Shown here: one piece after another, positions 18,246 to 25,527 of the stretch
Layout: each line of letters begins with the position of its first letter
Position numbering within the stretch: position 1 is the first letter of the stretch
Assembly: GCA_029203165.1 (NCBI GenBank)
Contig: CP119308.1
Location: forward strand, 2,976,001 to 3,040,000
From: Candidatus Microbacterium colombiense
Lineage (GTDB): Bacteria > Actinomycetota > Actinomycetes > Actinomycetales > Microbacteriaceae
Length of the DNA stretch: 64,000 nt
Direction of reading: 5' to 3'
The notes under the pieces: generated by a model
The model's input: the letters and a program-made list of their open reading frames with translations, nothing else
The model's database searches: none
Told to the model about the DNA's origin: nothing
Program-made: the position numbers and the translations under genes

Positions 18246-18600
18246 GAGTCGGCTCCTTCGGCGCTTCCACCGGGCCGCGAGTCGCTTCGACGGCGGTCTG
18301 GAAGACGCGAGCGATGGGAGCGATGCGGGTCGGATCCTTCTCAGCGACGGTCTTGAACACGGTGCGGAGCGTGTCGACGATCAGCTTCATGTCGTCCGGG
18401 TGCTCGGCATCGTCACCCTGCGGAGCTTCGGGAGTCGGCGTGAACGCGGGCTGCGCGGCTGCGCGCGGCTTCGTGCGAGCTGACGACTTCCGCCCGGCCT
18501 CGGTGTGAGCGCGGCGGCACGCCTCGTCGACCTCGACGCCCTCGCGGAGGTGTCGTCGGTAGGCTGCATCGCTGCCGCAGGGGGCTTTGGGGCGTCCCAT
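18166..18600 (-). CDS. terS: Terminase small subunit
   Basis: 144 residues with an N-terminal basic, helical region (GRPKAPCGSDAAYRRH) that looks DNA-binding, a central oligomerisation helix (about 68-110) and an Ala/Lys-rich tail. It precedes and overlaps the large subunit by 80 nt. GGAGGAGG lies upstream of the ATG. The small subunit recognises the packaging start. The HNH gene close upstream fits a cos-type packaging system. Confidence 0.75.
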   Translation of the reverse strand: MGRPKAPCGSDAAYRRHLREGVEVDEACRRAHTEAGRKSSARTKPRAAAQPAFTPTPEAPQGDDAEHPDDMKLIVDTLRTVFKTVAEKDPTRIAPIARVFQTAVEATRGPVEAPKEPTLADQLAQARAARAARAASKSAPAQPD

Positions 18601-18804
18601 CGCACTCCCCCTCCTCCGAATTCCCCCATGCGCCGTTTTTACCTGCGGAGAGAGCCGCCAAGACCGCGCGGGAGGCTGGCAGCCCCGGGCCGACTCGGGA
18701 TTTTTTGACGATCCATGAGTCGACCCGGCGTGGGGTGAATGGCGCGAGGCTTGCCTGTGCGGGCCTCTACGTGTGCGGATGACGTTCGATGTCCTGCATG
18801 ATGA

Positions 18805-19029
18805 TCAGAGCGCGCGTGCGGCCTTGCGGAGCGCGCGCCTCAGCTCCCGGCGAAGACCCCGCTTACCCATGCGGATGAGCACACCAGCCGAGCCATCGGG
18901 CAGCCGACCGTCGCCCACCGCGACGAGGGGGATCTCGACAGTCGCCAGCTCGACCGGCTTCATCGAATAGCCGACAGCCACGAGGAGGCGGACGGTCGTC
19001 GTGGTGCTCGTGCCTACCTCGCGGGCCAT
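18805..19029 (-). CDS. Hypothetical small basic protein
   Basis: 74 residues from the ATG at 19027-19029 with GGAGA upstream. The first two thirds are beta-type and the last 20 residues are a strongly basic helix (Arg/Lys/Leu/Ala), possibly DNA- or RNA-binding. It lies between the HNH and small terminase genes. No family is recognised. Confidence 0.6.
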   Translation of the reverse strand: MAREVGTSTTTTVRLLVAVGYSMKPVELATVEIPLVAVGDGRLPDGSAGVLIRMGKRGLRRELRRALRKAARAL

Positions 19030-19043
19030 GGTGTCTCCTCTGG

Positions 19044-19349
19044 TCAGGACGCGGACCATATCTCGGTCGCTGCGTGGTTCGACTTGCGGCTGTTGCACGA
19101 GCGGTGCATCGGGACCAGGACCTGGCCGACCAGGGCGCCGCCGTTGTCGAGCGCGTCGTCGTGGTCAGCGGTGAACGACATGCGGTGCGTGTCCGGCAAC
19201 GTCGTGTCGATGCTCTCCCCACAGCCCCACCCCGAAGGGGAACCGTGACCGCAGGGGAGGTTATGCGCGCGTGTGCGGCGCTTCAAGGCGGCCTGCTGGC
19301 GACGGTAGGCGCGATGACCCTTCCCGTCACGTATGCTCTTGCTACTCAC
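19044..19349 (-). CDS. HNH endonuclease, packaging-associated
   Basis: 101 residues. A CGHGSPSGWGC region and then FTADHDDALDNGG...PMHRSCNSRKSN give the HNH core: Asp-His of strand one, the central Asn and the C-terminal His and Asn, with cysteines for a structural metal. HNH genes next to terminase assist cos cleavage in HK97-like phages. The start overlaps by 4 nt the stop of the small basic gene before it. Confidence 0.8.
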   Translation of the reverse strand: MSSKSIRDGKGHRAYRRQQAALKRRTRAHNLPCGHGSPSGWGCGESIDTTLPDTHRMSFTADHDDALDNGGALVGQVLVPMHRSCNSRKSNHAATEIWSAS

Positions 19350-19501
19350 AGCAGACCGCGAATGACGAGGGCCGCGTGCAGCTCCTGGCGTGACACGAGC
19401 CCGAATCCCTTCGAGACACCATGAGGGCGAGTCGGCTGCTTGCGGGGCTTCACGACACGGACGCCGGCACGCTTACGTGCCTTCCTGGCTGCTGTGCTCA
19501 C
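19346..19501 (-). CDS. Small basic protein, GTG start
   Basis: A 51-residue, strongly basic protein (many Arg/Lys in the first 30 residues). The GTG at 19499-19501 is chosen because GGAGGT lies seven bases upstream, whereas upstream in-frame ATG codons have no ribosome site. Overlaps the HNH gene by 4 nt. It could be a small DNA-binding protein at the head of the late operon; no family recognised. Confidence 0.55.
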   Translation of the reverse strand: MSTAARKARKRAGVRVVKPRKQPTRPHGVSKGFGLVSRQELHAALVIRGLL

Positions 19502-19970
19502 GGCCAGACCTCCGATCGTCACGATGACCGGCGTGCTCAGCCCGTGCGCGGGGTATGTGCGCCACGGCGAAGGCATGCCGGAAGACTGCGCCCCGCCGCC
19601 CATCACCGCTCGAGGTGCGCATCATGCGGCCAGCCCTTATGCGGCTCGCTCTGCGCTCCCGGCTTCATGCGGGCTGCGCGAGGTCATGGCGGCGGCGGTC
19701 GCTCTGCAGAGGGATGTGAGCGTGTGGTGGCGGGGCGAGAGCCCGACGTTGGGGACGCCGGATGCCCAAGAACCACGAAAGCCCCGCCAGATCGGCAGGG
19801 CTTCGGGGACAGTTCAAGTGCAAGCACAGCTTAACACCTATCCGTCGTCACACGGTAGCGAAACGCTCACACCCGTCGTCACTCTGCTCCAGGGATCACC
19901 ATCTGCTGGTGCTCGAGTCGTTCGCCGAGTTCTCTCCCGACATCGCCAGCCATTGGCTAGCATGCGAACC
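19502..19970. other. 470-base gap between early and late modules
   Basis: No convincing coding frame on either strand. It separates the leftward early operon (ending 20188) and the small rightward ORF from the leftward late operon (starting 19501), so the late promoter probably lies here. It contains a hairpin at 19779-19803. I see no clear -35/-10 pair for the late promoter and cannot place it. Confidence 0.5.
19779..19803 (-). terminator. GC-rich hairpin, possible terminator of early transcript
   Basis: An inverted repeat (AAGCCC-GCC, five-base loop, GGC-GGGCTT with one bulged base on each side) lies downstream of the early operon in the leftward direction. The U-tract after it is weak (TCGTGG), so Rho-independent termination is uncertain. 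Confidence 0.35.
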
Positions 19971-20183
19971 ATGGACGCGTACGAAACAGTCATGGCCGGC
20001 CTCGACCGGCAGATCGGGAACCTCAAGGTTGAGGGACTCGTGCAGACGGCCGCGCTGCTCGAAGGGATGAAAGCTGCGATCGCCAACGGTGGAACTGATG
20101 TCCTCGGCATGATCGGCTTGATCGCAGGCACAGTGGAGAACCTGGAGCGGCGGATCGTGGAGATCGAGTCCCGCGAGATCTGA
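19971..20183 (+). CDS. Small orphan ORF, rightward
   Basis: 70 residues from ATG 19971; a second ATG three codons earlier (19962) is possible. The product is amphipathic and probably helical, with charged and hydrophobic residues in regular alternation and a GMIGLIAG turn. It is the only rightward ORF in the prophage apart from the lysogeny operon. A TAGCAT box at 19957-19962 would place transcription start at the ATG (leaderless), but no good -35 is visible. The antisense frame looks like a shadow. Confidence 0.5.
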   Translation: MDAYETVMAGLDRQIGNLKVEGLVQTAALLEGMKAAIANGGTDVLGMIGLIAGTVENLERRIVEIESREI

Positions 20184-20187
20184 TCGG

Positions 20188-20499
20188 TCACCGCTCCGTC
20201 CTCTCCTGCTTCACCGGTACCCGTGACTGCGCGTTCCTCTCGATGCGGTCCGCGCGATGCCGCAGCTCCTGCGCGTCGATCCGAGTGCAGTTGATGTACG
20301 CCAGTTCGTTCGGGTTCGCCGGGTTGAAGCTCCCGGTGGTCGCGTCCATTTCGGTCGCCGCCTCCCGGAGCACCTCGGCATCATGAGCAGCTAGCCAGCG
20401 GTCGAACTCGGCCACCGCGCTCTGGTTCTTGTGGCCCGCCGACCGCGCGTACGCGTATCGCCTTCGAACCTCTCCGGTGGACGGTGTGTACTCGCTCAT
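20188..20499 (-). CDS. Hypothetical early protein, last of early operon
   Basis: 103 residues, hydrophilic and probably helical, with 4-nt overlap with the preceding gene. It has an arginine-rich helix after residue 75. No family recognised. It is the distal gene of the leftward early operon. Confidence 0.6.
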   Translation of the reverse strand: MSEYTPSTGEVRRRYAYARSAGHKNQSAVAEFDRWLAAHDAEVLREAATEMDATTGSFNPANPNELAYINCTRIDAQELRHRADRIERNAQSRVPVKQERTER

Positions 20500-20882
20500 C
20501 GATCTACCTGCCCTTCCTGATCGGGGTCATCGACCCACGCGGTCATGTAGTGCCCGGGGCGGCCTGATCCGTCCGGTACGACGGTCATCCGCTTGCCGAC
20601 GAGGGCCGCGTCCTGGTTCTTCTCGATCTCGCGAATCAGCTCGTCAGTCAGCGCTTCGACCTTCGCCCACGCCTCGCGCGCTGTCTTCGCGCGTTCCCGC
20701 CATCGGCGGAGATCGCTCTTCTGTAAGCTGAGGCCGCGCGCGAGGAACTCGGAGATCATCGACTGCCGGACAGCATCGATAGCGGCGGTGCGAGCCTCGG
20801 TGACGAGCTCGTTGCCGCGCGCGTGCAGTTCGTCGTCCGAAAGCGCCGGTGACTCGTCCCGGATGATTCGAAGCTCACTCAT
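20496..20882 (-). CDS. Hypothetical coiled-coil early protein
   Basis: 128 residues from the ATG at 20880-20882, overlapping the preceding gene by 8 nt. A long charged helix (about residues 35-95) suggests coiled-coil dimerisation; the C-terminal 30 residues are beta-type with a DGSGRPGHYMTAW segment. Function unknown. Confidence 0.6.
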   Translation of the reverse strand: MSELRIIRDESPALSDDELHARGNELVTEARTAAIDAVRQSMISEFLARGLSLQKSDLRRWRERAKTAREAWAKVEALTDELIREIEKNQDAALVGKRMTVVPDGSGRPGHYMTAWVDDPDQEGQVDR

Positions 20883-21135
20883 GGCGGTTCTGTTCCTCTC
20901 GGTTCTCGGGTGGGGTGGCGGGCTGGTCAAACTCATCGAGGCAGGCGTCTTCCCCATCAGTGAGATGTCCGACCCAGAGGACGACGCCACCCTCGTGCTC
21001 ATCCCAGTTCCGGTCAGAGCACTCCTTGCAGATGTCGAGCATGAGACTCGGGCACTTCCCCTCGTGGGAACAGATCCCTTCGAGGCAGTCGATGTCGAAC
21101 GTTGTCTCAGCGGTCTTCGTGTGTGTCATGCTCAT
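20875..21135 (-). CDS. Small cysteine-containing acidic protein
   Basis: 86 residues from the ATG at 21133-21135. Four cysteines in the central part (C-x4-C-x5-C...C-x2-C pattern) and histidines suggest a small metal-binding fold. The C-terminal part is acidic. It overlaps both neighbours. Function unknown. Confidence 0.6.
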   Translation of the reverse strand: MSMTHTKTAETTFDIDCLEGICSHEGKCPSLMLDICKECSDRNWDEHEGGVVLWVGHLTDGEDACLDEFDQPATPPENREEQNRHE

Positions 21136-21827
21136 CGGTTCTCTCCCTGCTCGGTGACGGATATACACAGATGGGGCTCACCATCTGGCAGTGCTTCACC
21201 GCAGAGGTTGCACCCGATCCGCTGCCCGGTGACGGAGGATGCAGCACGCAGAGCGGCGCGGATCATCGGCTCGGGGATGTACGGTTCGCCCTGTGGCTCC
21301 GCGCCCGTAGCGGCCAACCAGAGACGGTGGAAGCACGTCGGGCAGAGCATTCCGCCAGCCTCCCGAGAGGCATCCCCACCGACCGCGATGTTCCACGCGC
21401 CGTTAGCTGCCCACCAGACCGGGTTGCGAGCACCGCACCCCTGGCACCGCATCTCCTCAGCGAGTCCATCGTCAGCGCTCGGCTCAGGTACTGCGGAACG
21501 CGATACGCGGGCATCGAGTGCTGTCGCGGTTCGGAGCCACAAGCCGAGCAGGCTTCCTGGCGTGGGATCAGACTCGATTTGCTCTCGGAACGTGTTGGCG
21601 GTGTCGAGCAATTCCCGCTCGTCGTCGGTAGGGGTGAGAGCCTTCTCGGCCGCCTTATCTCGGTAGATGACTCCGGCGATCTGCTGGAATGCAGAGAACT
21701 CTCCATCGGTGGCTTCGAGGGCATCGGCCAGGCGACGGATGAGCGCATCGGCTTCCCCCTGTTCATCCCACTGAGCGACAGGGGGGTATGAACGTGCTTC
21801 CTCGATCAGCTTCTCGTTGTCGGTCAT
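21132..21827 (-). CDS. Hypothetical protein with zinc-ribbon-like cysteines
   Basis: 231 residues from ATG 21825-21827, which overlaps the previous stop by 4 nt. The first 120 residues are helical. The C-terminal half has CxGC...CPTC and a final CNLCGEAL...H group, two CxxC knuckles likely to bind zinc. It may bind nucleic acid. No named family. Confidence 0.6.
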   Translation of the reverse strand: MTDNEKLIEEARSYPPVAQWDEQGEADALIRRLADALEATDGEFSAFQQIAGVIYRDKAAEKALTPTDDERELLDTANTFREQIESDPTPGSLLGLWLRTATALDARVSRSAVPEPSADDGLAEEMRCQGCGARNPVWWAANGAWNIAVGGDASREAGGMLCPTCFHRLWLAATGAEPQGEPYIPEPMIRAALRAASSVTGQRIGCNLCGEALPDGEPHLCISVTEQGENR

Positions 21828-22636
21828 GACCTCTCCCCTTCGTCCTGTGCGGGCGCATTCTGCACCAGCACCGCGTTGCGCTTCTCTGCCAGACGTTCGC
21901 GCGTCGCGATCAGATCCTTCGCCCGGAACTGACGCACCTGCACACCAGCGATCACGAACACTCCCGCAACCTGGATCTCGCCCTTCTTGATCCACCGACG
22001 CAACGTCGAGTCGCTGCCCGCGAGTTTCGCAGCATCCGCCCACCCGACAATCGGGTCATCCCACTCCGGGACATCCCTCGGGGCGTCATGCTTCGGATCG
22101 AACAGGGCATCCGGGTCGAACCAGCTGGGCTCGTTCCTCGTCCGCCGCTCCGGCCCCCACTTCGCCATCGCATCCGCCACCGACCATGCCTCACGCACAC
22201 CCTCGACCTCCGGGAAGTGATCGAGCACCATGCCTGACAGCCACGTGATCGTGTCGAGATCGTTCGAATAGTCGGCGATATCCACATGCCACCAACGCCA
22301 CATCTGATCCAGCATCTGCAACGCGTCGATGTAGTCCGCCGCCACCGGCGCCGGCGCCTCCGCCGAACCACTCCCCCCGCCCGGCTCCTTGTCCGTCGGT
22401 GTCGCCTTCATCGGATCAGCGAGCGAACGAATCCGCCCGACGAGATCCGGGCCGTCGGCGAGCAGCGCACGCATCCGACCGAAGCACTTGTCGCAGATCA
22501 GCGACCCATCACGGCACTCCCTCGGCGCGCACCCCCAGCAGACCACCGGGCCGGCATAGTTCTCATCGCTCAGAGGGCACGCCGCGTAGTGCACGCCCCG
22601 ACGGAGACACCCCCGGATGCAGACACGATCAGACAC
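21824..22636 (-). CDS. Zinc-ribbon and helix-turn-helix protein
   Basis: 270 residues from GTG 22634-22636. N-terminus (about 5-60) has several CxxC-type cysteines (CIRGC, CPLS, CWGC, CDKC). Residues about 195-240 (DAAKLAGSDSTLRRWIKKGEI) resemble a MerR/excisionase-type helix-turn-helix. An 8-nt overlap joins it to the preceding gene. It could be an early regulator; role not known. Confidence 0.6.
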   Translation of the reverse strand: MSDRVCIRGCLRRGVHYAACPLSDENYAGPVVCWGCAPRECRDGSLICDKCFGRMRALLADGPDLVGRIRSLADPMKATPTDKEPGGGSGSAEAPAPVAADYIDALQMLDQMWRWWHVDIADYSNDLDTITWLSGMVLDHFPEVEGVREAWSVADAMAKWGPERRTRNEPSWFDPDALFDPKHDAPRDVPEWDDPIVGWADAAKLAGSDSTLRRWIKKGEIQVAGVFVIAGVQVRQFRAKDLIATRERLAEKRNAVLVQNAPAQDEGERS

Positions 22637-22928
22637 GACGCACCCCCTCGACGACGCGTTCCACGGTGCCCATGCCGCCACGTCGCCCGCCGACGAGAAC
22701 GAAGCGCTCCCCGGCGAGCATCCGTGACGCGATGTCGAGCTGCCACGGCATCAACTCGATACCAAGACTCTTCGCGAACTCGTCCGCACGCTCGGCTGCC
22801 GTCGGCTCAGGAGGATCGGTGCACACGCAGTCAGCGACCTCGTCGGGATCCTTCGACACGCGGATCCCACCGGTGCCCTTGCAATGCTCGCAATCCGGGC
22901 GGGGCTCAGAACGGGGTGCTGTCGACAT
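22629..22928 (-). CDS. Small zinc-knuckle protein ending in a P-loop-like motif
   Basis: 99 residues from ATG 22926-22928. A DnaJ-like CEHCKGTGG...CVC knuckle is followed by MPWQLDIASRML and FVLVGGRRGGMGT. The latter looks like the Q-motif and Walker A start of helicase or terminase ATPases, but the usual GKT/GKS is replaced by GMGT and the protein stops 13 residues later. It may be a remnant or a minimal protein. It overlaps the SSB-like gene by 23 nt. Confidence 0.55.
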   Translation of the reverse strand: MSTAPRSEPRPDCEHCKGTGGIRVSKDPDEVADCVCTDPPEPTAAERADEFAKSLGIELMPWQLDIASRMLAGERFVLVGGRRGGMGTVERVVEGVRRV

Positions 22929-23208
22929 CCGACCATCCCCCATCTGCCGGCGACTCCGTCGCCCACTGCTCCGTCTGAGCCGCTGGCGCGGACGACCCAC
23001 CCTGACCATCGGTGCGCGCCGCACGAGTCACCTGCGCCGTCGCATACCGGAGGCTCGGACCGATCTCATCCACCTCGAGCTCAATCGCCGTGCGCTGGTT
23101 CCCCTCACGGTCTTGGTAGGTGCGCTGGCGGAGCCGACCCTGCGCGACGACACGCATGCCCTTCGACAGGCTCGCTCCGACCCAGGCGAAGATGTCCCAC
23201 GGTCCCAT
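22906..23208 (-). CDS. Single-stranded DNA-binding protein, N-terminal half missing
   Basis: 100 residues matching the second half of an SSB: SLSKGMRVVAQGRL, then RTAIELEVDEIGPSLRYATAQVTR, a Gly/Gln/Ser linker and an acidic tip ending TPF. A normal SSB has about 55 more residues in front, forming the first strands of the OB fold. Upstream is a different gene (stop at 23210-23212), and no SSB N-terminus is seen in any frame. The start is the ATG at 23206-23208. Whether it still binds DNA alone is uncertain; it may act with host SSB. Confidence 0.75.
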   Translation of the reverse strand: MGPWDIFAWVGASLSKGMRVVAQGRLRQRTYQDREGNQRTAIELEVDEIGPSLRYATAQVTRAARTDGQGGSSAPAAQTEQWATESPADGGWSDVDSTPF

Positions 23209-23209
23209 G

Positions 23210-23596
23210 TCAGTTCTCGTGCATCGTGAAATCGGGGTGCTGGCCAGCCATATGACGGCGCAGGTCTTGGAATGATCGGTTGCAGCACGGGCACACGCCG
23301 GCCGCGATGCGGTTCCGGAGCTTCGTGTTCTGGCCCTTCTGCGCGCGGCGCTGATACTCCGTCGCCTGCAGCTGGTCCTGCGTGTGCGTCAGCTGCGCCT
23401 CGGCCGAGCGAAGACGAGCGCGGAGCTTCTCGGCCTCGGTCTTCTGGCCGAAGCTCATTGAGTGGCCCGCAGGGCAGTAGAAGAGCGCGTGGTCATTGCG
23501 ACGCGATGCTTCGAACTGCGGTGTCACACCGAAGTCCATGTGGCAGCCCGGGCACTCGACGATCATGAGTGTGCCGGTGTAGGTCTGAACGGTCAT
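23210..23596 (-). CDS. Zinc-finger protein
   Basis: 128 residues from ATG 23594-23596 (4-nt overlap). An N-terminal CPGCHMDF...CPAGH group, a coiled-coil helix (about 55-95) and a C-terminal CPCCNRSFQDLRRHMAGQH finger of C2H2-like spacing. Such proteins are common in actinophage early operons. Probably nucleic-acid binding. It stops 1 nt before the SSB-like gene. Confidence 0.65.
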   Translation of the reverse strand: MTVQTYTGTLMIVECPGCHMDFGVTPQFEASRRNDHALFYCPAGHSMSFGQKTEAEKLRARLRSAEAQLTHTQDQLQATEYQRRAQKGQNTKLRNRIAAGVCPCCNRSFQDLRRHMAGQHPDFTMHEN

Positions 23597-23826
23597 GCTG
23601 TCTTCCCCTGCTCTGCGAGCCACCGCTCGCGCTCAGCGGCGAGATACCGCCGCAACTGCTCCGTCTTCTCCTCGAACGCCACCGCCAGAGCGTCAACGAT
23701 CGGGAGAGCCTTCATCACTTCCCGCTTCGCCCGAGTGCGACGCCGCGGCGACGCTTCGAGCTCCACTATGAAGTCGGCGAACCACTCATCAGAGAGCCGC
23801 CAATCGGGGTCAGAATGGATCACCAC
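23593..23826 (-). CDS. Hypothetical helical protein, GTG start
   Basis: 77 residues. GTG at 23824-23826 is chosen because GAGGAGGAGGTG stands just upstream, within the end of the previous gene; the next codon is also GTG. The upstream extension of this frame overlaps the preceding gene and is low-quality sequence. The protein is charged and helical throughout, possibly coiled coil. Function unknown. Confidence 0.6.
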   Translation of the reverse strand: MVIHSDPDWRLSDEWFADFIVELEASPRRRTRAKREVMKALPIVDALAVAFEEKTEQLRRYLAAERERWLAEQGKTA

Positions 23827-24517
23827 CCCACACCTCCTCCTCGCCGCCGAGTTCGTAGAAGTTCGCGAGCTTGTCCTCGTAGACCCGGCGTTGCATCCAC
23901 TCGTCGCGGTAGTTCCTGGCATCCCGGCAAGGGCCGCACTTCTGCTTCCCGGCGCCGCGTGGCATGTGATCCGGGCAGAACATCGGCGGGGCATCGAGCA
24001 TCGCGGGGCGTTCCGGTCGTTCCGGCGCGACCTCGCGATCGCGCTCCACCGCATCCCACGCCGCGCTGCGTGCGGCGCCCTCTGCCCGCACCGCGTCCCG
24101 CGCCCTCTCCCGCGCACTCCCCCGCGCTCGCGGCCGCCCGCCCCCACCCATAGCCATGGAGCGTCCATGATTGGACTCGGGAGGCTCGGGGGTGCGGATC
24201 GTCGTGCCGCGCAGGTCGACCTTCAGCGGGTGCAGAAGCAGCAGCCACTCCACGGTCTCGCGTGTCTCCGGATCCGGGGCGAGGAACGTCGTCAGGAACC
24301 CCGACTCCGTCAGCACCACCAGGTGCTCGAACACCTCGTCCGAACTCAGGTCGAGCGTCGGATACATCGCCGACGAGATCTCCCGTGTGTCGAACCGCCC
24401 CCGCCCGAGCGGGTCGAGGTTCAGCCACAGCCACATCGCCGATGGCTTCGAGGCGTCCGGCACTCCGGCCAGCGTCTCGAGGTCGGCGGGGCTGATCATT
24501 CGTTGCTTGGTTGACAT
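23810..24517 (-). CDS. Early DNA-binding-like protein with C-terminal zinc motif
   Basis: 235 residues from ATG 24515-24517 with GAGAGGG upstream. Residues 10-105 have a winged-helix look (AMWLWLNLDPLGRGRF, then EVFEHLVVLTESGFL), like phage replication initiator N-domains. The middle is Arg/Ala/Glu-rich and the C-terminus has CPDHMPR...CGPC, a possible zinc site. It lies wholly inside the longer frame 23820-24851 but in another frame. This frame gives the more protein-like sequence for the shared stretch. Confidence 0.65.
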   Translation of the reverse strand: MSTKQRMISPADLETLAGVPDASKPSAMWLWLNLDPLGRGRFDTREISSAMYPTLDLSSDEVFEHLVVLTESGFLTTFLAPDPETRETVEWLLLLHPLKVDLRGTTIRTPEPPESNHGRSMAMGGGGRPRARGSARERARDAVRAEGAARSAAWDAVERDREVAPERPERPAMLDAPPMFCPDHMPRGAGKQKCGPCRDARNYRDEWMQRRVYEDKLANFYELGGEEEVWGGDPF

Positions 24518-24851
24518 CGTTCCCTCTCGCGAAGCCCTCGATGCACCTGTCGAGAGCGAAATTCAGATCCTCCGGCTGGACGGTGAAGCACTCCGTGAAG
24601 CCCTTCCCGCCCGGGCCGAGCACGTCCTCGGCATCCGCCCAGGACTCGAACGCGGCCGGGAACCAGCGCCGCAGGACACGCAGCGCCTCCCGCTCCCACG
24701 ACGCATCCGTGCGTCGCTGGCACACGATGGGATACCAACCGCGATCCAGCCACCGCTGCACCCGCGACCACGCCCACGCGCGGCCGATCTTCAACGTCAT
24801 CGACTCCGGATGCCAGACCACATACGTCATCGCGAACTCAGGCATGCTCAT
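23820..24851 (-). CDS. Early protein with GIY-YIG-like N-terminal segment, long overlap
   Basis: The first 110 residues (MTYVVWHPE...LKIGRAW...WEREALRVL) look like a T5orf172/GIY-YIG-type small domain seen in actinophages, and begin at an ATG overlapping the previous stop by 4 nt. After that the frame stays open for 230 more residues of Arg/Ala/Gly-rich, low-quality sequence directly over the gene at 23810-24517. The true protein may end near residue 115 after loss of a stop, or the extension may be made. Only the N-terminal part is well supported. Confidence 0.5.
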   Translation of the reverse strand: MSMPEFAMTYVVWHPESMTLKIGRAWAWSRVQRWLDRGWYPIVCQRRTDASWEREALRVLRRWFPAAFESWADAEDVLGPGGKGFTECFTVQPEDLNFALDRCIEGFARGNDVNQATNDQPRRPRDAGRSAGRLEAIGDVAVAEPRPARAGAVRHTGDLVGDVSDARPEFGRGVRAPGGADGVGVPDDVPRPGSGDTRDRGVAAASAPAEGRPARHDDPHPRASRVQSWTLHGYGWGRAAASAGECAGEGAGRGAGRGRRTQRGVGCGGARSRGRAGTTGTPRDARCPADVLPGSHATRRREAEVRPLPGCQELPRRVDATPGLRGQARELLRTRRRGGGVGW

Positions 24852-25120
24852 CGCTTCGACTCCTCGATCTCCCGCTCCATCGCGTGCTGCACGCCGTCGG
24901 CGAACGCGGTCGCCAATCCGATGAACCCGTTGATCGCTGTGCCCACCGCTTCGCCGAAGGCCGCGAAGGCCTCACGTGCCCGACGGACTCGCTGCTCCGC
25001 CTCCTCGCGATCCATCGCCTCGACATCGACGCCGATGCGGATCAGCGCTGCCCGTGTGGACGCGTCAATCTGCTCCTGGATGCGGCGGTTCGCCGCGTCG
25101 ATCTCTCGCTTCACATTCAT
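24848..25120 (-). CDS. Small coiled-coil protein
   Basis: 90 residues from ATG 25118-25120, overlapping the HNH stop by 4 nt. The first 55 residues are a charged helix, followed by a Gly/Ala hydrophobic segment (FGEAVGTAINGFIGLATAF), then a charged tail. The hydrophobic stretch is borderline for membrane insertion. Function unknown. Confidence 0.55.
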   Translation of the reverse strand: MNVKREIDAANRRIQEQIDASTRAALIRIGVDVEAMDREEAEQRVRRAREAFAAFGEAVGTAINGFIGLATAFADGVQHAMEREIEESKR

Positions 25121-25527
25121 GCGACACCTCCGATTACCTGGATCCGCCACTTCATCCACTCGTCGCCGTACACCGAGCAGCCCATCTCCATCGCGACAGC
25201 GGCGGAGATCCGGACCCGGCGGGTGCCCTCAAGGCGGTACCAGGCGAACTCGTGCGGGAAGTACACCGGCACCCGCTCAGGGCAGGACACCCAACGGCGG
25301 ACCTTCCACCCGTTCGCGAGCGCCTTCATCTGCAACTCCGCCTCACACGCGGCGTTGCAGATCATGCAGAGGGTGAGACCGTCGACAGCCGTCGGGATAT
25401 TCTTCGAGCCGCCGGCGCCCACCGCGCGGCGGTGCTGGAACGTCAGCTCGAGCGCGCCACACATCACGCAGCGGAATCCGTCACGGGCGTAGACGCCACG
25501 GCGGGTCTCTTCGGTCGGCTTGGTCAT
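25117..25527 (-). CDS. HNH endonuclease
   Basis: 136 residues with VYARDGFRCVMCG, then QHRRAVGAGGSK and DGLTLCMICN: the two CxxC zinc knuckles and the HNH-core His and Asn of McrA-like nucleases. The C-terminal half has no known domain. It sits right after the adenine methylase gene with a 4-nt overlap. This pairing could be restriction-like or serve recombination; sequence alone does not decide. Confidence 0.75.
   Translation of the reverse strand: MTKPTEETRRGVYARDGFRCVMCGALELTFQHRRAVGAGGSKNIPTAVDGLTLCMICNAACEAELQMKALANGWKVRRWVSCPERVPVYFPHEFAWYRLEGTRRVRISAAVAMEMGCSVYGDEWMKWRIQVIGGVA

Noticed and set aside
24171..25376. 401-codon plus frame in the early operon
   Set aside because: Shadow of leftward early genes; no start signal or family match.
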